Positions 25,564-37,172 of a DNA stretch of 64,000 bases are shown here, in pieces (positions within the stretch are counted from its first letter, which is position 1; each line of letters begins with the position of its first letter). Under the pieces are notes generated by a model that made no database searches, had not been told where the DNA came from, and saw nothing but the letters and a program-made list of their open reading frames with translations. This stretch comes from Iris pallida (lineage: Eukaryota > Streptophyta > Magnoliopsida > Asparagales > Iridaceae). The stretch spans positions 26,511,188 to 26,575,187 of the forward strand of contig JANAVB010015600.1 in assembly GCA_029216955.1 (NCBI GenBank), in the 5' to 3' direction. A program made the position numbers and the translations under genes.

Positions 25564-27045
25564 CTGTCACTCCCACTTTTCTAATTAGGGATATTTTAGT
25601 CATTATGTGATAATTTGAATTTTATTATTTTATTATTAATTAATTGGTGTTTAGTCTTTGATTAGTGCTTTTGGTAGTTGCAAATGGTTTAACCTTAGTC
25701 AACCTGGATTAGAAGACTAACCATGTGATCAGAATCCTAGTTAGCTAATTAGATTTTAAATTAGAGCATTAGTCCAATTTAGGAAACAATTTAATACATT
25801 TTTAGGCTATTTTAATATGAAGCTTTTTGGCCTTTTTGCTAATGGGCTTTAAATGGACTTTAACTTGCATGATGTCCCATAGAAAACTCTAACCTAACCC
25901 TAGCTAACCCTTCATCGGCCACAAACAACAGCCCCCCTTCTTTATGTGAAAAATATTGTAGCCGTCAAGTTTCAAAGCCCTAGAATCTCCCTTCTCCTCC
26001 AAAAGTCCAACTTTCTCATTTCTCATCCAAATCCATCCAAACAAAGTGTGTTGCGATCGTTGGGAGGAGAGGAACCTGCTGGAGACTTGCTAGCAATGAA
26101 TCAGAGGCTTTGGACCAGAGGAAATCGGCATCGACGCGTTTAGAGGCTCGTTTCATTGAGATATTGACTCTCAATAGGCAAACCCCTCTAAACACCTATA
26201 AATTCCAATTTTTCTTCGTAGATGCATCCATATAGGTACCTCAAATTTGTAAATGAAGTTTGATAGGTTTTTATAGCCATTTGATAGGCGTATCGAACGC
26301 GTGTCGGTGTATTGGGACACGTATTCGACGCAATGCTGCTTAGAATTGAAAGTTTGTATTTTTTGATTCTATTTTCATGAATTTGTTGCTATATATATTT
26401 GAAACAACTTTCATGAAGACAGATCTCGATTTGACACATTTTCGGTGTCCAAATCGGACACGGACATGCATGCACGAGGCCCGTGCACAGCCCCGTGCGT
26501 GTCATGCTGTTCGAGTGTCATAACTCGACGCACATGACACAGTTTCATGTAAAGACATATGGGGGCAACCTCTGCCCACGTGCTTTTAAATTTTACAGGG
26601 TTTCGTGGAGTGTGCGCGGAGAAATCCAACGCGTACTGGTCGACTGGACTGTACAAGCGTGCGAGAAATTGCCGCTGACACGGCCTTCGTTCGCGGACAA
26701 AATGCGACGAAGACACAAACTAGAAGCATAGATACATAGTCCTAGACCTAGGCTAGCCCTAGACCTGACCACGGGACACGACGTGGCTCGTGTCATGAGC
26801 TACGGGGATCGACACGCGCCCATGAGGCCGCACGCGCGCACAAAACTGCACGGATACGCGTATCGTATGACACATAGACACATGTAGATGCGTGTCGGTG
26901 TAGTGTACACCTATACCTAGACCCCGCCTAGCTACGTGCAAGAGCACGAGGCTCCTCGTGTTGCGTATGGCATTCTGGGTGCGACGCGTGTGTACGGACT
27001 TTTTCGATATGCACTTCGTGGATACGATACGGACACGGGTTCGAC
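25564..27045. other. Unassigned, LTR-like non-coding DNA
   Basis: Starts near TGTCACTCCC, a plausible LTR start, but no partner is visible. No coding region. It is the left flank of Tat-2; its continuation after Tat-2 is 39618 onward. Confidence 0.4.
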
Positions 27046-27050
27046 TCTGT
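27046..27050. repeat. Target-site duplication TCTGT, left copy (Tat-2)
   Basis: TCTGT directly before the LTR. The identical right copy is 39618-39622. Confidence 0.9.
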
Positions 27051-28179
27051 TGTTTCACTTAACGAAATGCCTTGGGAATTGGCTTTTGAAAATAAAATGA
27101 GAAAATATACAAGAAGTACAAATTTGATTCTGGAAAAGTATTACTATGGAAGTCTGATTCGTAAATAATCACTTTGTTCCTTGGACCATATGATGATGAT
27201 GAAGATCACTGTTTGAAGTAGAACAACTGGAAGAACTAAGTCACCAGAAAGGTATCGACGCACTTGGGCACTGATGGCGAGGCCGAATGCTTTTCTGCTT
27301 TGCTTCACTCTGTTCTGAAAGAAAGGTTGAAGAAGAATCCTCTGGAGAATCAAAATCTCTAAGTTCTGATCCCTCTATTCTCTCATGTCTCTGTGTGTGT
27401 GTGTGTTATGAGAAAAATAAGTCTATTTATAGACTTGGGCTCTTGTGCATAAAAACTCAGCAAAAGTTCCATCTTTACGCTACTAACTGCCACCCACGAT
27501 CGAAGCCATCCTCTGTATATGTTGACATGTGTCCCATCATTTCAGTAAGAATAGGATACATGTACACACGTTCTTCGAGAAGAATGGCATGAAAGCCACG
27601 TAGGCAGACCGCGTTCCAAGCTGGTGGAGGAGAATAGGGCGTAAAAATAGCCCCAATGTACTCTGAGCATAAAGAGTAGTTTAGGCGTAAAATAGCCTTG
27701 ACATAGACTTCCCGCGTAAAGTAGTTGTTTAAATAACCTTAAGCGTAAAAGTAGCTCAAATAGACTTTACGCACACGTCAGCTGTTGAGCGTAAAAGCTC
27801 GTATAGTCTTCGTGCGTAAAAGAAGCCATAGTGTGAGCGTAAAGTAGCTCAATCCACATACTAAACGACAACATCGGTCTCTGTATAAAACAAATCCCTT
27901 TGTGATATATGCCATCATTAATATCTCTATGTCAGAGTTTGCATTAAATGCGAGATTTGACAGCTTTGTCCAGCGTAAGAGTGGCTGATCTGTCCTTGGC
28001 GTAAAACCATGGGTGTAGACCCGAGCGTAAAATGATCAGCCTGCTTTAGGCGTAAAGTGATTAGCCTTGTCTTGGGCGTAAAGAGATTAACCGATCTGCT
28101 TGGCGTAAAACAGATCACTTATGAATGAAATGATCCATCTCTTTGACTCTTTCTCTGAATCACTTTTTACGCTCCTACA
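27051..28179 (-). repeat. Tat-2 3' LTR (1129 bp)
   Basis: Matches 38486-39617 along its length with scattered substitutions. Starts TGTAGGAGCGTAAAAAG on the minus strand. TATA box at 27424-27431. It carries over a dozen GCGTAAA motifs between 27615 and 28170. Confidence 0.93.
27424..27431 (-). promoter_or_regulatory. TATA box in Tat-2 3' LTR
   Basis: TATAAATA on the minus strand within AGTCTATAAATAGACT, a palindrome. Confidence 0.6.
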
Positions 28180-28310
28180 AGACCCCCTTTAAAGTTTTCA
28201 AATATCTCCAAAATTTGAAACACTTTGAACAGAAGCGTAAAAGTTGAAATTTGATCAGTCAGCGTAAAATTCGGGATACGCAACAGTCATCCGCGTAAAA
28301 GCGAGGATGT
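27615..28310. repeat. Dispersed GCGTAAAA motif cluster of Tat-2
   Basis: About 17 copies of GCGTAAA(A), nearly all on the plus strand, in the LTR upstream half and continuing past the LTR to 28310, that is, up to the antisense promoter. The same motif recurs in the antisense intron (29266-29382) and in gag (38050-38110). Confidence 0.85.
28180..28197 (-). promoter_or_regulatory. Tat-2 polypurine tract
   Basis: Minus strand ACTTTAAAGGGGGTCT directly before TGTAGG. Tat-3 has CTTTGAAGGAGGTTT at the same place. Confidence 0.8.
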
Positions 28311-28463
28311 CCAACAGTTGGTGCAATTTTCAATAGTGTCGGTCAACACTTAACCGTCACAATGAATTTCTTTCTCGAGACTTTCGAATGCCTTTTCGTT
28401 TCCCCGAGTTTGCATTAATAATGAGCAGTTTCCAAAGAGGAATATGAAGAGTTGGTTTAATTG

Positions 28464-28471
28464 TATAAATA
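28464..28471 (+). promoter_or_regulatory. Antisense TATA box 1 of Tat-2
   Basis: TATAAATAAG 49 bases before the ATG at 28513. A matching TATAAATAAG precedes the PMD gene in Tat-3 (57909-57916, minus strand), so the first cargo promoter is shared although the genes differ. Confidence 0.65.
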
Positions 28472-28512
28472 AGAAGAAATTCTTCACTCTTGTCATTCAT
28501 CCTCATAGTTAC

Positions 28513-28830
28513 ATGGCGCCAAAGAACGAGATTACTAACAAAGAGGCTTCGAGCTCCAGGCTTGATTTTGAGCGAGCATGCAACCTTTTAGAGTGCTTTG
28601 GACTGACTCCTGCAGTCTTTAGTCGCATCGATGGTGGTCCTCCAACTGCGTACGAAGGGCCAGGAGATGCAGAAGCATTTCTTAATCTGATGCGTCACTC
28701 CGGGATTCGCAATATGCACGAACTAGGTACTTCCCTTCGTCAGCCCGACGAGGGAGAGAAAAAAATGATGTTTTTATGTATTGCGAATCTTTTATCTGTA
28801 GGAGGGCCACTCCCCCCTTTGTATAAATAA
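28513..28830 (+). CDS. Antisense ORF (105 aa) of Tat-2, unknown function
   Basis: Starts MAPKNEITNKEASSS, like the MAPKK start of the Tat-3 PMD exon 1, after a TATA box and a short leader. The rest has a hydrophobic helix pattern (FERACNLLECFGLTPAVF, AFLNLMRHSGI) and ends in a Pro-rich tail. I do not recognise a domain. The start codon chosen is the ATG after the TATA-spaced leader rather than the earlier in-frame one, which lies at 28444, upstream of the TATA box. It may be a truncated first exon whose continuation is lost. Confidence 0.55.
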   Translation: MAPKNEITNKEASSSRLDFERACNLLECFGLTPAVFSRIDGGPPTAYEGPGDAEAFLNLMRHSGIRNMHELGTSLRQPDEGEKKMMFLCIANLLSVGGPLPPLYK

Positions 28831-29011
28831 AGTATGATGTTAATCTCATCTGTTGGTATATAGAACTGTTCAGCACTTATTTTGACTGCTTCTATGGTTG
28901 TTAATTCCTAAGAAATAAACCAACACGTGGCATCTGTCTTGTGGTTACGAGAGCCTTTAAATAGGATCTTCTCCCGAAATAGACTCATACCAATCAGTTT
29001 CTTTAGTCTTT

Positions 29012-29019
29012 ATAAATAG
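29012..29019 (+). promoter_or_regulatory. Antisense TATA box 2 of Tat-2
   Basis: TATAAATAGCCGAGA. Box 3 at 30593 reads TATAAATAGGCGAGA and the following leader bases are also similar, so the two promoters look duplicated. Confidence 0.65.
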
Positions 29020-29096
29020 CCGAGAATGTTTCATATATTCTCATTCTTATTCCTCTGAAGATAACTTTCTGCAATGTCGTTCTCCAACAAGTGACA

Positions 29097-29833
29097 ATGG
29101 CGAAGCTTTCCAACGGTGTTCCTTTGTACGCCCAGTCATTAGACGTAGATTCAACCATCATTAGAGCCAAACCATTTGACTTAAGTGGTAAGTCCGACAG
29201 TAAGCAAATATCTGTCTTCAAATTTTCTGTTGGAAACAGGTATTCATGAGTGTAAATTCTTGACGAGCGTAAAAAATCCTTGCTGAAGCACTGGCGTAAA
29301 AGCCTTGCTGAAGCTCTGGCGTAAAAGCCTTGCTGAAGCACTGGCGTAAAAGCCTTGTTGAATCACTGGCGTAAAAGCCTTGTCATCTGTTTTTAGTTAG
29401 CGTTTAATACGCATCTGATGATACTTCTGTTTAAAATACTTCTTCTTTGTTGTTTTCTGCAGAAGTTTGGCTGAACAGTTTTTTCAGGACCGACATTGGT
29501 GACTTTGACGTTGTGAAGAGCGTTCTTCTGACATCAACATCAGGGAGCTCATGCGCTTTTGACGTGCAAATCAGACAACTCAGAACTCTTCGTGGGATAG
29601 AAGGGTCTTCCTCTGTTGGTAGGAAGAGCCTTTATACACGGAGAGTTGGATGGTGGAGTCAACTCTACCCCGAGAAATCGGGTAGTAGAGTTCCTTTCAT
29701 GGCAGAACTAGGAATCGTATCCCAATGCTGGATGCATTCCTATCTCCTCTGGAAGGCCGTCCCTAATCCACCAGTTGTATTGGCAGCAACACGCCTTTGG
29801 GCTGCCATACCTTGGGGTTCTCCTCTCGTCTGA
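29097..29833 (+). CDS. Spliced antisense gene of Tat-2 (two exons, 153 aa), unknown function
   Basis: Exon 1 29097-29187 (MAKLSNGVPLYAQSL...), donor G|GTAAGT at 29188, acceptor TTTTCTGCAG ending 29462, exon 2 29463-29833. The frame is kept across the junction (codon GAA). The product ends with a Trp-rich half (VGWWSQLYP, CWMHSYLLWKAV, RLWAAIPWGS). No domain recognised. A 7-codon upstream ORF starts at 29074 with ATGTCGTTCTCC, similar to the start of the small antisense ORFs. The intron holds four 25-base repeats. Joins are by eye. Confidence 0.55.
29278..29382 (+). repeat. 25-bp tandem repeat in antisense intron, four copies
   Basis: Unit CCTTGCTGAAGCACTGGCGT plus AAAAG. Each copy contains the family motif GCGTAAAAG. 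Confidence 0.9.
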
Positions 29834-30592
29834 GAGAGAAGACCAGAGTTTGATTCCTACTGTTCTGGTCGCCACTGAGGCTCAGACAGCAAGGAATTGA
29901 CACCAACAACGAATCCGACAAAGAAGATCCGAAAATAGATCTCCATTAGGTTATCGTTGTGTGTATAGAATGAAAATCCAAGATGTAATAGATTTCTATT
30001 ATGATTTGTAAGAAAGTCTAAGAAATGTAATAGACTTTTATTATATGAGAATGGAAATGATAATTCTTCTATGCTCAATGATTTGTATCTATCTAGATAA
30101 AATATGGACATGATAGATAATAAAATCTTGTTTTCTGTTTTTAGAGTATACAATACTATCAGAGGTAATATGGACATGATAGTATGTAAGAACTCAAAAG
30201 AAAATTAGATTAATATCTATGCAGAGGTCAAAATGGAAATGATAGAGATAGGAAAAGAAGGTGGATTTAGAATTTATCCAAAGGTTATAAAAACATGATA
30301 AATAACGAATCCCACTTTTTAATCAATTGATAAAATAGAAGATTTAAAATCCCTCTCCCAGGAGACAAGAAATCAGCTTAACCAAACCTTGGTAGCTGGG
30401 GACTAAGGAGACAGATGTCATGAGCATATAAGTCCGTCTTAATGTATGAAGGAATCATAATTTTTGGAAAAAGAAAACATTGATTCGATTCCGTAATTAA
30501 ATGAATGAACCCGATAGAACGAATGGACAGGTCTTTTCGGGAATGAAAAGTTGTTTTCAATCTCAAAGACCGGTTCATCAACAGTCCTCTTC
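29834..30592. other. Spacer between antisense units of Tat-2
   Basis: AT-rich, non-coding. It contains CAGAGGTAATATGGACATGA near 30160 and a second diverged copy near 30220, related to the Tat-1 spacer. It has only a weak trace of the ACGG-CCGT array found in Tat-1 and Tat-3. Confidence 0.5.
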
Positions 30593-30600
30593 TATAAATA
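30593..30600 (+). promoter_or_regulatory. Antisense TATA box 3 of Tat-2
   Basis: TATAAATA 53 bases before the ATG at 30653 of the conserved small antisense ORF. Confidence 0.7.
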
Positions 30601-30652
30601 GGCGAGAACTTTCTGTAATCATTTCATTCTTATTTCTACTTCCCCATTGAAA

Positions 30653-30946
30653 ATGTCTTCCGAGGATGTACCGCAAAAGAATGAAGTCTCCAGGAAAATT
30701 GAGGACGTTACTGAGATGTGTCCCGTTGAGCCAACAGTGGCAGGCCCGACTCAAGTAGGCAACAGCTCTTCTACGCCCAAGCCACCACAAGATATCCTTG
30801 CGTTCTTAGTAGAGCCAGGAAAAACTCCTGAAGAAGAAGCGCTGAGGATGGACGCCTGCAAGTTTTTTATGAACTCAGGCAACAATGCCTTCGAGACATT
30901 AACTGACTATGTATTCAATAAGGGAGGCAGTGGTCCTCGTCCTTGA
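30653..30946 (+). CDS. Small antisense ORF (97 aa) of Tat-2, homologue of the Tat-1 ORF
   Basis: Starts MSSEDVPQKNE and shares with Tat-1 the block PKPPQDILAFLVEPGKT, then EEEALRMDACKFFM and a C-terminal SGPRP. It is tail-to-tail with pol, 67 bases from the pol stop. The ATG at 30653 is used because the upstream in-frame codon at 30647 is TTG. Intact in an otherwise decayed element. Function unknown; conservation of the C-terminal 60 residues across families suggests a folded unit. Confidence 0.78.
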   Translation: MSSEDVPQKNEVSRKIEDVTEMCPVEPTVAGPTQVGNSSSTPKPPQDILAFLVEPGKTPEEEALRMDACKFFMNSGNNAFETLTDYVFNKGGSGPRP

Positions 30947-30970
30947 CCTTTTGTTTTGAACAGAAATAGT

Positions 30971-30988
30971 AATAAAAGAAACTTTATT
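30971..30988. terminator. Convergent poly(A) signals of Tat-2
   Basis: AATAAA on plus at 30971-30976 (antisense ORF) and on minus at 30983-30988 (pol side). Confidence 0.6.
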
Positions 30989-31013
30989 TTCATTCTGTCT
31001 TCCCCCCCTTTTT

Positions 31014-33308
31014 TTATACATAGTATTTCTTAAGAAATTTGCCATTGATTGGCATCATGAGTAGATCTCCATTGGGCTTTGATAACCGATAGGCGCCATT
31101 TGAAAATACGGACTCAATTACATAAGGGCCTTCCCATTTTGCTTGGAATTTCTCTTTACTTTTATGAGTCATCACCATCGGTCTCCGAACGGCTAATACA
31201 AGTTCGCCAACTTTGAATACCCTCTCTTTAACTCTACGATTGAAAGTTCGAGATATGCGGACTTGATATAGTTCAATGTGCTGTTGTGCTTGAAGACTCT
31301 TCTCATCCAATCCTTCAAGTTCTTGGAGTCGTAAGCGATCATTATTCTCTGTAGTTAGCTCATTAGCAATGGCTATTCGTAGAGATAGGATCTGGATTTC
31401 CAATGGGAGGACAGCTTCACATCCATAAACCAATGAGAATGGTGTAAAACCAGTAGGAGTCCGGACTGTTGTTCGATAAGCCCATAAACACTCTCCAAGT
31501 TTCTCATTCCAATCACGTTTATTAGAAGAGACAAACTTTTTGAGAAGTTTAATGATCGTCTTATTGAAAGCTTCGGCTAAACTATTAGCAGCTGGATTAT
31601 AAGCCGTAGAAGCCAAATTCTGAATTCGATTCTTGTCACAGAATCGATAAAATGCCTGACTGGCAAATTGTGGACCATTGTCATGAATTATCCGTCGAGG
31701 AATCCCGAAGCGATAAATGATATGGTGTTTGATGAAGCTGATCACATTAGATATTTTTACTTTCGCAAGGAAAACTGCTTCTACCCACGTAGAAAAGTAA
31801 TCTGTTATAGCTAATATGAACTGATGTCCTTTAACAGAAGGAGGATTAATAGGACCAATGACATCCATACCCCAAGCTTCGAAGGGCCAAGAGGCTGCTA
31901 TAGGATGTAGAAATTCAGATGGTTGATGAATAAAATCAGCATGAATCTGACATGCTTTACATCTTCTGGCATAGTCTACAGCATCTGCTATCATAGAAGG
32001 CCAATAATACCCCATTCTTCGAATGTGGTCTTGTAATTTAGGACCCGGTTGATGAGCACCACAAATACCATCATGAGCTTCTCGCAGTGTTTGTTTAGCT
32101 TCACTTTCTGAGAGACAACGCAGCAAGAGTCCATCATAGGAACGACGGTATAGCATATGTAAAGACGAATCATAATAAAACCGAAACGATCGTCTTTTGA
32201 TTGATGCAGCTTCTTTTGGATCTTCAGACAAAATCCCATGAACTGTATAATCAACGAATGGAGTTCTCCAATCCTTATGCTGAGAATTTGACTCTGTAGT
32301 ATAACTTTGTTCAATGTACAAATTACTCTTGACACAGAACAAGTCTCGATCCAACAAAGTAATTGTATTTTGCCTTCGGATTGGAACAGCTAGGTCTGCA
32401 GCTAAACTAGCAAGAGCATCAGCTTCCATATTCTGAGAGTGTGGTACAAACTCAATGATGAATCCTTTGAATGAAAGGACCAGTTCAACTACCACTTGAT
32501 GATAAGGAATGAGATCAGGATTTCTGACCTCATACGTCCCTCTAACTTGATTAACAATCAATTGAGAATCTCCATAAGCTTCTAGGAACTCAATATCCAG
32601 TTGTTTTGCTACTTGGAGACCGATCAATAGAGCATTATATTCTGCTACATTGTTGGAGCATGGCTCATTGAGAGAATAGGCATGGTATATGACCATTTTG
32701 TCAGGAGAAACCAAGACGATTCCTACCCCAGAGACAATATTGCCTTTAGGTCCTACTCGTGATGCCCCATTAAAATATAATTGCCATATGTCATTCTTCA
32801 AAGTCAGGTTATAATCTACGACTTCATCTGGAATGTCCTCATATAATTTTGATGTTTCAGGTATAGGGTGAGCAGCTAAGAAATCGGCTAATGCTTGACC
32901 CTTTATTGATTTCTGAGGTACATAAAACATGTCATAAGGAGTGAGCAACATCGCCCAGGTGGCCAGCCTGGAGTTAAGAATGCTAGGTTTTCTCATCAAT
33001 ACCTGAATGGGATTTATTCTGGAGATGACATGAATAGTCTGTCCTGTCACATAATGTCTTGTCTTTTGGACGGCAAAAACCAAAGCTAGACATTCCTTTT
33101 CCACAGGAGTATACCTGTGTTCAGCTCCGACCATCATTCTGCTCAGATAATATATTGCTTGCTCATGACCCATATCACTTTTCTGTGCAAGAAGAGCGCC
33201 AAGTGAATGATCCAAGGCTCGAACATATAGCAAAAATGGCCTTCCTACTACCGGAGGTACCAGAACAGGTGGGTTTGTAAGGTATTGCTTAATGTCATTG
33301 AAGGCTTT
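31014..33308 (-). pseudogene. Tat-2 RNase H, second RNase H and integrase
   Basis: Open from 33233 for 739 codons to the natural end NGKFLKKYYV. Gypsy RNase H remnant (DHSLGALLAQKS), second RNase H (MAEYN-equivalent VAEYNALL, GDSQLIV, MEADALASLA), integrase zinc finger (HDGICGAHQPGPK, CKACQ), and core residues in WGMDVIGP, HDNGPQFAS and SLAEAFNK. The first RNase H carboxylate is lost: FNGAS where Tat-1 and Tat-3 have FDGAS. The stop TAG at 33309-33311 replaces a Gln codon and cuts it from RT. Confidence 0.88.
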
Positions 33309-33932
33309 CTAACACGCTTCATCCCAAACAAAAGATACGCCTTTCTTTAATAGACGGGAGAAAGGTTGACATCTCCCAGAAAGATTAGATATAAATCTTC
33401 TAATATAAGCAATACGACCCTGAAAGCCACGGAGTTCTTTCAGATTACGAGGAGGATGCATTTCAAGAATTGCTTTAATCTTATCAGGATCGACGTGGAT
33501 ACCCTGAGAAGTAATGACAAATCCTAAAAATTTGCCACTGGAAACCCCTAAGAAAGACTTAGTACGGTTTATTTTCAATTGATGCTGGTGCATCAACTCA
33601 AATACTATCCTCAAGTCCTGAATGTGATCATCCTTTGATCGACTTTTAACAGCAATGTCATTTACATAGCATTCAGCTATCTTCCGTAGATGTTCTTGAA
33701 AGATGTTGCTCATAGTCCGTTGATATGTGGCACCGGCATTTTTAAGACCAAACGGCATAACCGTATAGTAGTAGACCCCAAGGGGTGTACGAAAAGCGGT
33801 ATGCTTCTCATCTTCTTGATACATCTTGATCTGATTGTATCCTAAGAATCCGTCCTTGAAAGACATGCATTCAAAACCACATGTATTGTCTATCATGACA
33901 TCAGTAATTGGAAGTGGAAATTCGTCCCTTGA
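33309..33932 (-). pseudogene. Tat-2 RT, N-terminal part deleted, YVND active site
   Basis: Begins within FPLPITDVMIDNTCGF; the fingers before it are missing. VMPFGLKNAGATYQR is present. The catalytic YVDD reads YVND, which should be inactive. The upstream junction joins protease-tail sequence directly to RT. Confidence 0.85.
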
Positions 33933-34833
33933 CTATGATCTTCAAAGGTTGCTCCTCTGGCGGATCTTCATTAATAGACTGATCCTCAGTAGGTGATTGA
34001 TCTTCAGCCATGTCTGATATCTCTTTCACATGCTCTTGTTTATAAAGCCTTGAATCAGAAAAATAGGCTTCGACACCCTTGAAGGGATTGATATCAGCAA
34101 ACTCAGTCTTCACAACTTCCTGGAAATCCACATACTTGAAGCATTGGTGGAGTGTTGAAGGTACAATATTGTGCTCATAAATCCACGGTCTCCCCAAAAG
34201 GATATTATAGGAGACGTCTGAGTTGATAACATAGAAAGTTACCATGGTTCGAAGATCACCAATCCGAATCTGCAGACGAATCTTCCCCAATGGTTTGCTC
34301 TTGCCAGAGTTGAAACTGACTATCGTAGTACTAGTGTAAGTCAAATCACTAGTAGGAATCCTCAGGGGTCTTAGCATACTCTGAAGAATTATGCTAATTG
34401 AGGACCCGGGGTCAATGTAAATCCTGTAAATTTCAGTAGATCCAATATATCCTGTGTAGCACAAAGGTCTGTCATGCTTGTTATACGTCAACAGCATATC
34501 TTCTTGTGTAAAGGTGATGTTGAGAATTGCTTCCATCACACTATGACATTGTGGACATGACACTGGTATATTATCAGGAGTCTTGAGTTGAGCCAAGCAT
34601 GAATCTGCTTGAAGTAAAGCTTCACTCAAAGTCTCTCTGCTTTCTCTGGAAAGGCGAAGCAACTCAAATATAGATAGTCTAGCCGGAGTATTGGCCAACT
34701 GAGCCAGAATATCAAACTTGTAAGGCTTCATCACCACCCCCTGACTGGAAGCAGACTTCAATGGGACGTCGAAACGTACTGCTTTCTGTTTCCCCTTTTC
34801 AACCACAGAAGGTTTAGCCGGAACAGGAGAAGG
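33933..34833 (-). pseudogene. Tat-2 aspartic protease
   Basis: Open from 34806. It shows YIDPGSSISI and NILLGRPWIYEHNIVPS, the same DPG-type active site as the other two. It ends in IIVKGR at the deletion junction. TAA at 34834-34836 separates it in frame from the gag linker. Confidence 0.85.
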
Positions 34834-35961
34834 TTAAGTTGGTAGTGTTTCCACTACGTCTTCTGCTTCTTTAGAAGATCCTTCATAATCTTTGTGGTAC
34901 TCTTTCCCAGATCTTGTACCAGCAAAAGTTTCTTCCTCAGACTCAGGAGAAGGAAGTACCATATTATAGGATTTTGTCTTCCCTCTCTTAGCCTTCTTCT
35001 TGTGTGGATTGTTACGAGGAACTTCAGAACCCAATCCAACAGTAGAATTTTGATTTTGAATCTGTAAAGGAAGTTGTATTCCTTTATCGTAATTCAAACC
35101 TTCTGCCTTTTGAAAGTCATAACCCATCTTCTTCATGAGATGAACAGATTGCTGACTATACAAGTGAGTGGGCAGCGGACTTTTGACAGGTGTTTCAACA
35201 GAGAAAGAGGAAGAAGCAAGACCTTCTGTAACCTCAGGAGAATGAAGAATAGATGTCTCTGTAGTTACGGGAGGAGAAGGATTCGGGATACGAGGAAAAA
35301 TCCCTGTCGGAGCTTTTTCATAAGCAGCGAAGACTTGTTGTGCCCGATATAAAGGAATACTATTCATGGCTAACCACTGCTGATGAGTAAGCTTGAGTTT
35401 GGTAGGAGGAGCTAGACTTGGAGGACAGATGTTCAGTCCTTTCAGTCTATCTTCTAATGGAAGGCCATCCCATAGATAATCCAAGTCATCAGGATCTGGA
35501 ATAACATGAGAAATCATATTGCAGGTTTTGACTTTCTTACCCTTCTTGGATTTTAAAGTTTTATCTTCATTTTCCAACTCAGGCACTATGTCAGGATGTA
35601 CCCACATGATTTCACCATTCTTTAGTGTGAGCGACAGTAATCCTGCATTTTCTTCTTTGGCAGGCGGGATATTCACGATCTTCATCGTCGCCTTCGAAAT
35701 TGGGATAATTCCATCTGGGACTTGCCGTAGAGGAAAATCTCCAAACTGAAGAGAAACTATATTGGTTGTAACCGTATGGTCATCATTAGTTAAGGCGATA
35801 GCACCGCCATTTATCAGCTCCTGGATTTTCTTCTTCAGGACATAGCAAGCACTGGTAGGATGATTAATGTATCTATGATAGATACAATATTTGGGATTGT
35901 CAGTCAGATTCACCTCATTAGGCCTCTTTGGCTCCGAAATCTGAAGTTTACCACTCTTCAC
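34834..35961 (-). pseudogene. Tat-2 gag zinc knuckle and linker with G-patch-like motif
   Basis: CIYHRYINHPTSAC (C-x2-H-x4-H-x4-C) then YVLKKKIQELINGG. The linker holds SVHLMKKMGYDFQ then GLNYDKGIQLPL near 35160-35075, a G-patch-like motif placed before the protease rather than after it as in Tat-1 and Tat-3. A frameshift near 35960 separates it from the capsid core. Confidence 0.78.
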
Positions 35962-37172
35962 CAGACATTGAAATATCCCTGGATATCACTTTCGTCAAAA
36001 GAGTATTCTTTCTTTGGCCTGGAAGATTCTTGATTGTTCGGCGTCATTTTGTTTTTGGAAAGATTGACCATAAGAGTATCTTTTTCCTTCACATTACGAT
36101 TGCCAGAATTATTACTAGGATTACTTTTTTTCCCTTTATCTTCTGAAGCGAAAATTATCCCATGCTCTCGAGCCAACCTACCGTTGGTCTCGACAGAAAC
36201 TGCTGCTATGATAAACGAAACCCAATCTGAGAATTGGAAACCCGTGAAAACAGCGATGGATGGTCGCAGATTCATCTTGCATGTATCAATCAACGCTGAA
36301 TCTGGCATACCAGGAGGCATCTTTAAAGTAGCCTGTCGGAAACGTTCGATGAACGTCCGAGTATCTTCTTTCTCCTTTTGTTTGATTTCTATCAAAGAAG
36401 ACATGTTCATGTCCATACCTCCTTCATAGAAACGGGAGAGAAATATTGCCTTGAATTCGTCAAAAGATGAAATAGAATTATCGGGTAAACTACGATACCA
36501 GTCGTAAGCTGAACCCGTCAGGCACCCGATGAACACTCGAGTGAGAAGAGCATCATTTTTCTGCAAGTGTACAGTCATAATATCAAAGTAATTGATATAT
36601 TGACTGGAAGATGCTTTTCCATCGAACAACACCATAGATTGTGGCTTGAATTTCGGTAGAAAGGGTACATCATTCCAATAAGGAGGATAAGATTGCTTGA
36701 TCCCTAACCTCTGGAGCTGATCTTTGTGCCTCAAAACTTCAAACTGTGCTTTGAGCTCACGTACTGCTTGAATGGCTTCACTGGTTTGAGGAAGCACATT
36801 TGATTGAATGGTTGTTGGATGTACCGTAACCCCGAATGGAGGTGGTACATCTTCAGGAATGATGGGATCTGGAGATGCAGAATTTTGATTAACAGCAGGC
36901 TCTTGAATATTCAAAAGTATTTTAGCCCCTTGACTATCTTGAGTTTGTGCTGCTACTGGTACTGGTGTTATTATCGTCGGTTGAGCAGTTTGCTGATTCA
37001 AAATTATCAGATGCATGCTTTGCACCATGTTAAGCATATCTTTCAGTGATTGCTCAACGGCAGTGAGACGTTGTTCTGTATTAGCAGATGACGTCTCTGG
37101 TTCATCTCCAACAGCGTAGGATTCAACCTCTCTTGAAGATACAGAAGGATTTGTATAGAAGTATGAATCCAC
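35962..37172 (-). pseudogene. Tat-2 gag core
   Basis: Retrotrans_gag core: GSAYDWYRSLPDN, IFLSRFYEGGMDM, TFIERFRQATLKMPPG. A coiled segment (LTAVEQSLKDMLNMVQSMH) lies near the start. At both positions where Tat-1 and Tat-3 have stops, Tat-2 has Gln. Frameshifts bound it on both sides. Confidence 0.82.

Noticed and set aside
28444..28512. Earlier in-frame ATG for the 28513 ORF
   Set aside because: It lies upstream of the TATA box, so it would not be in the transcript.
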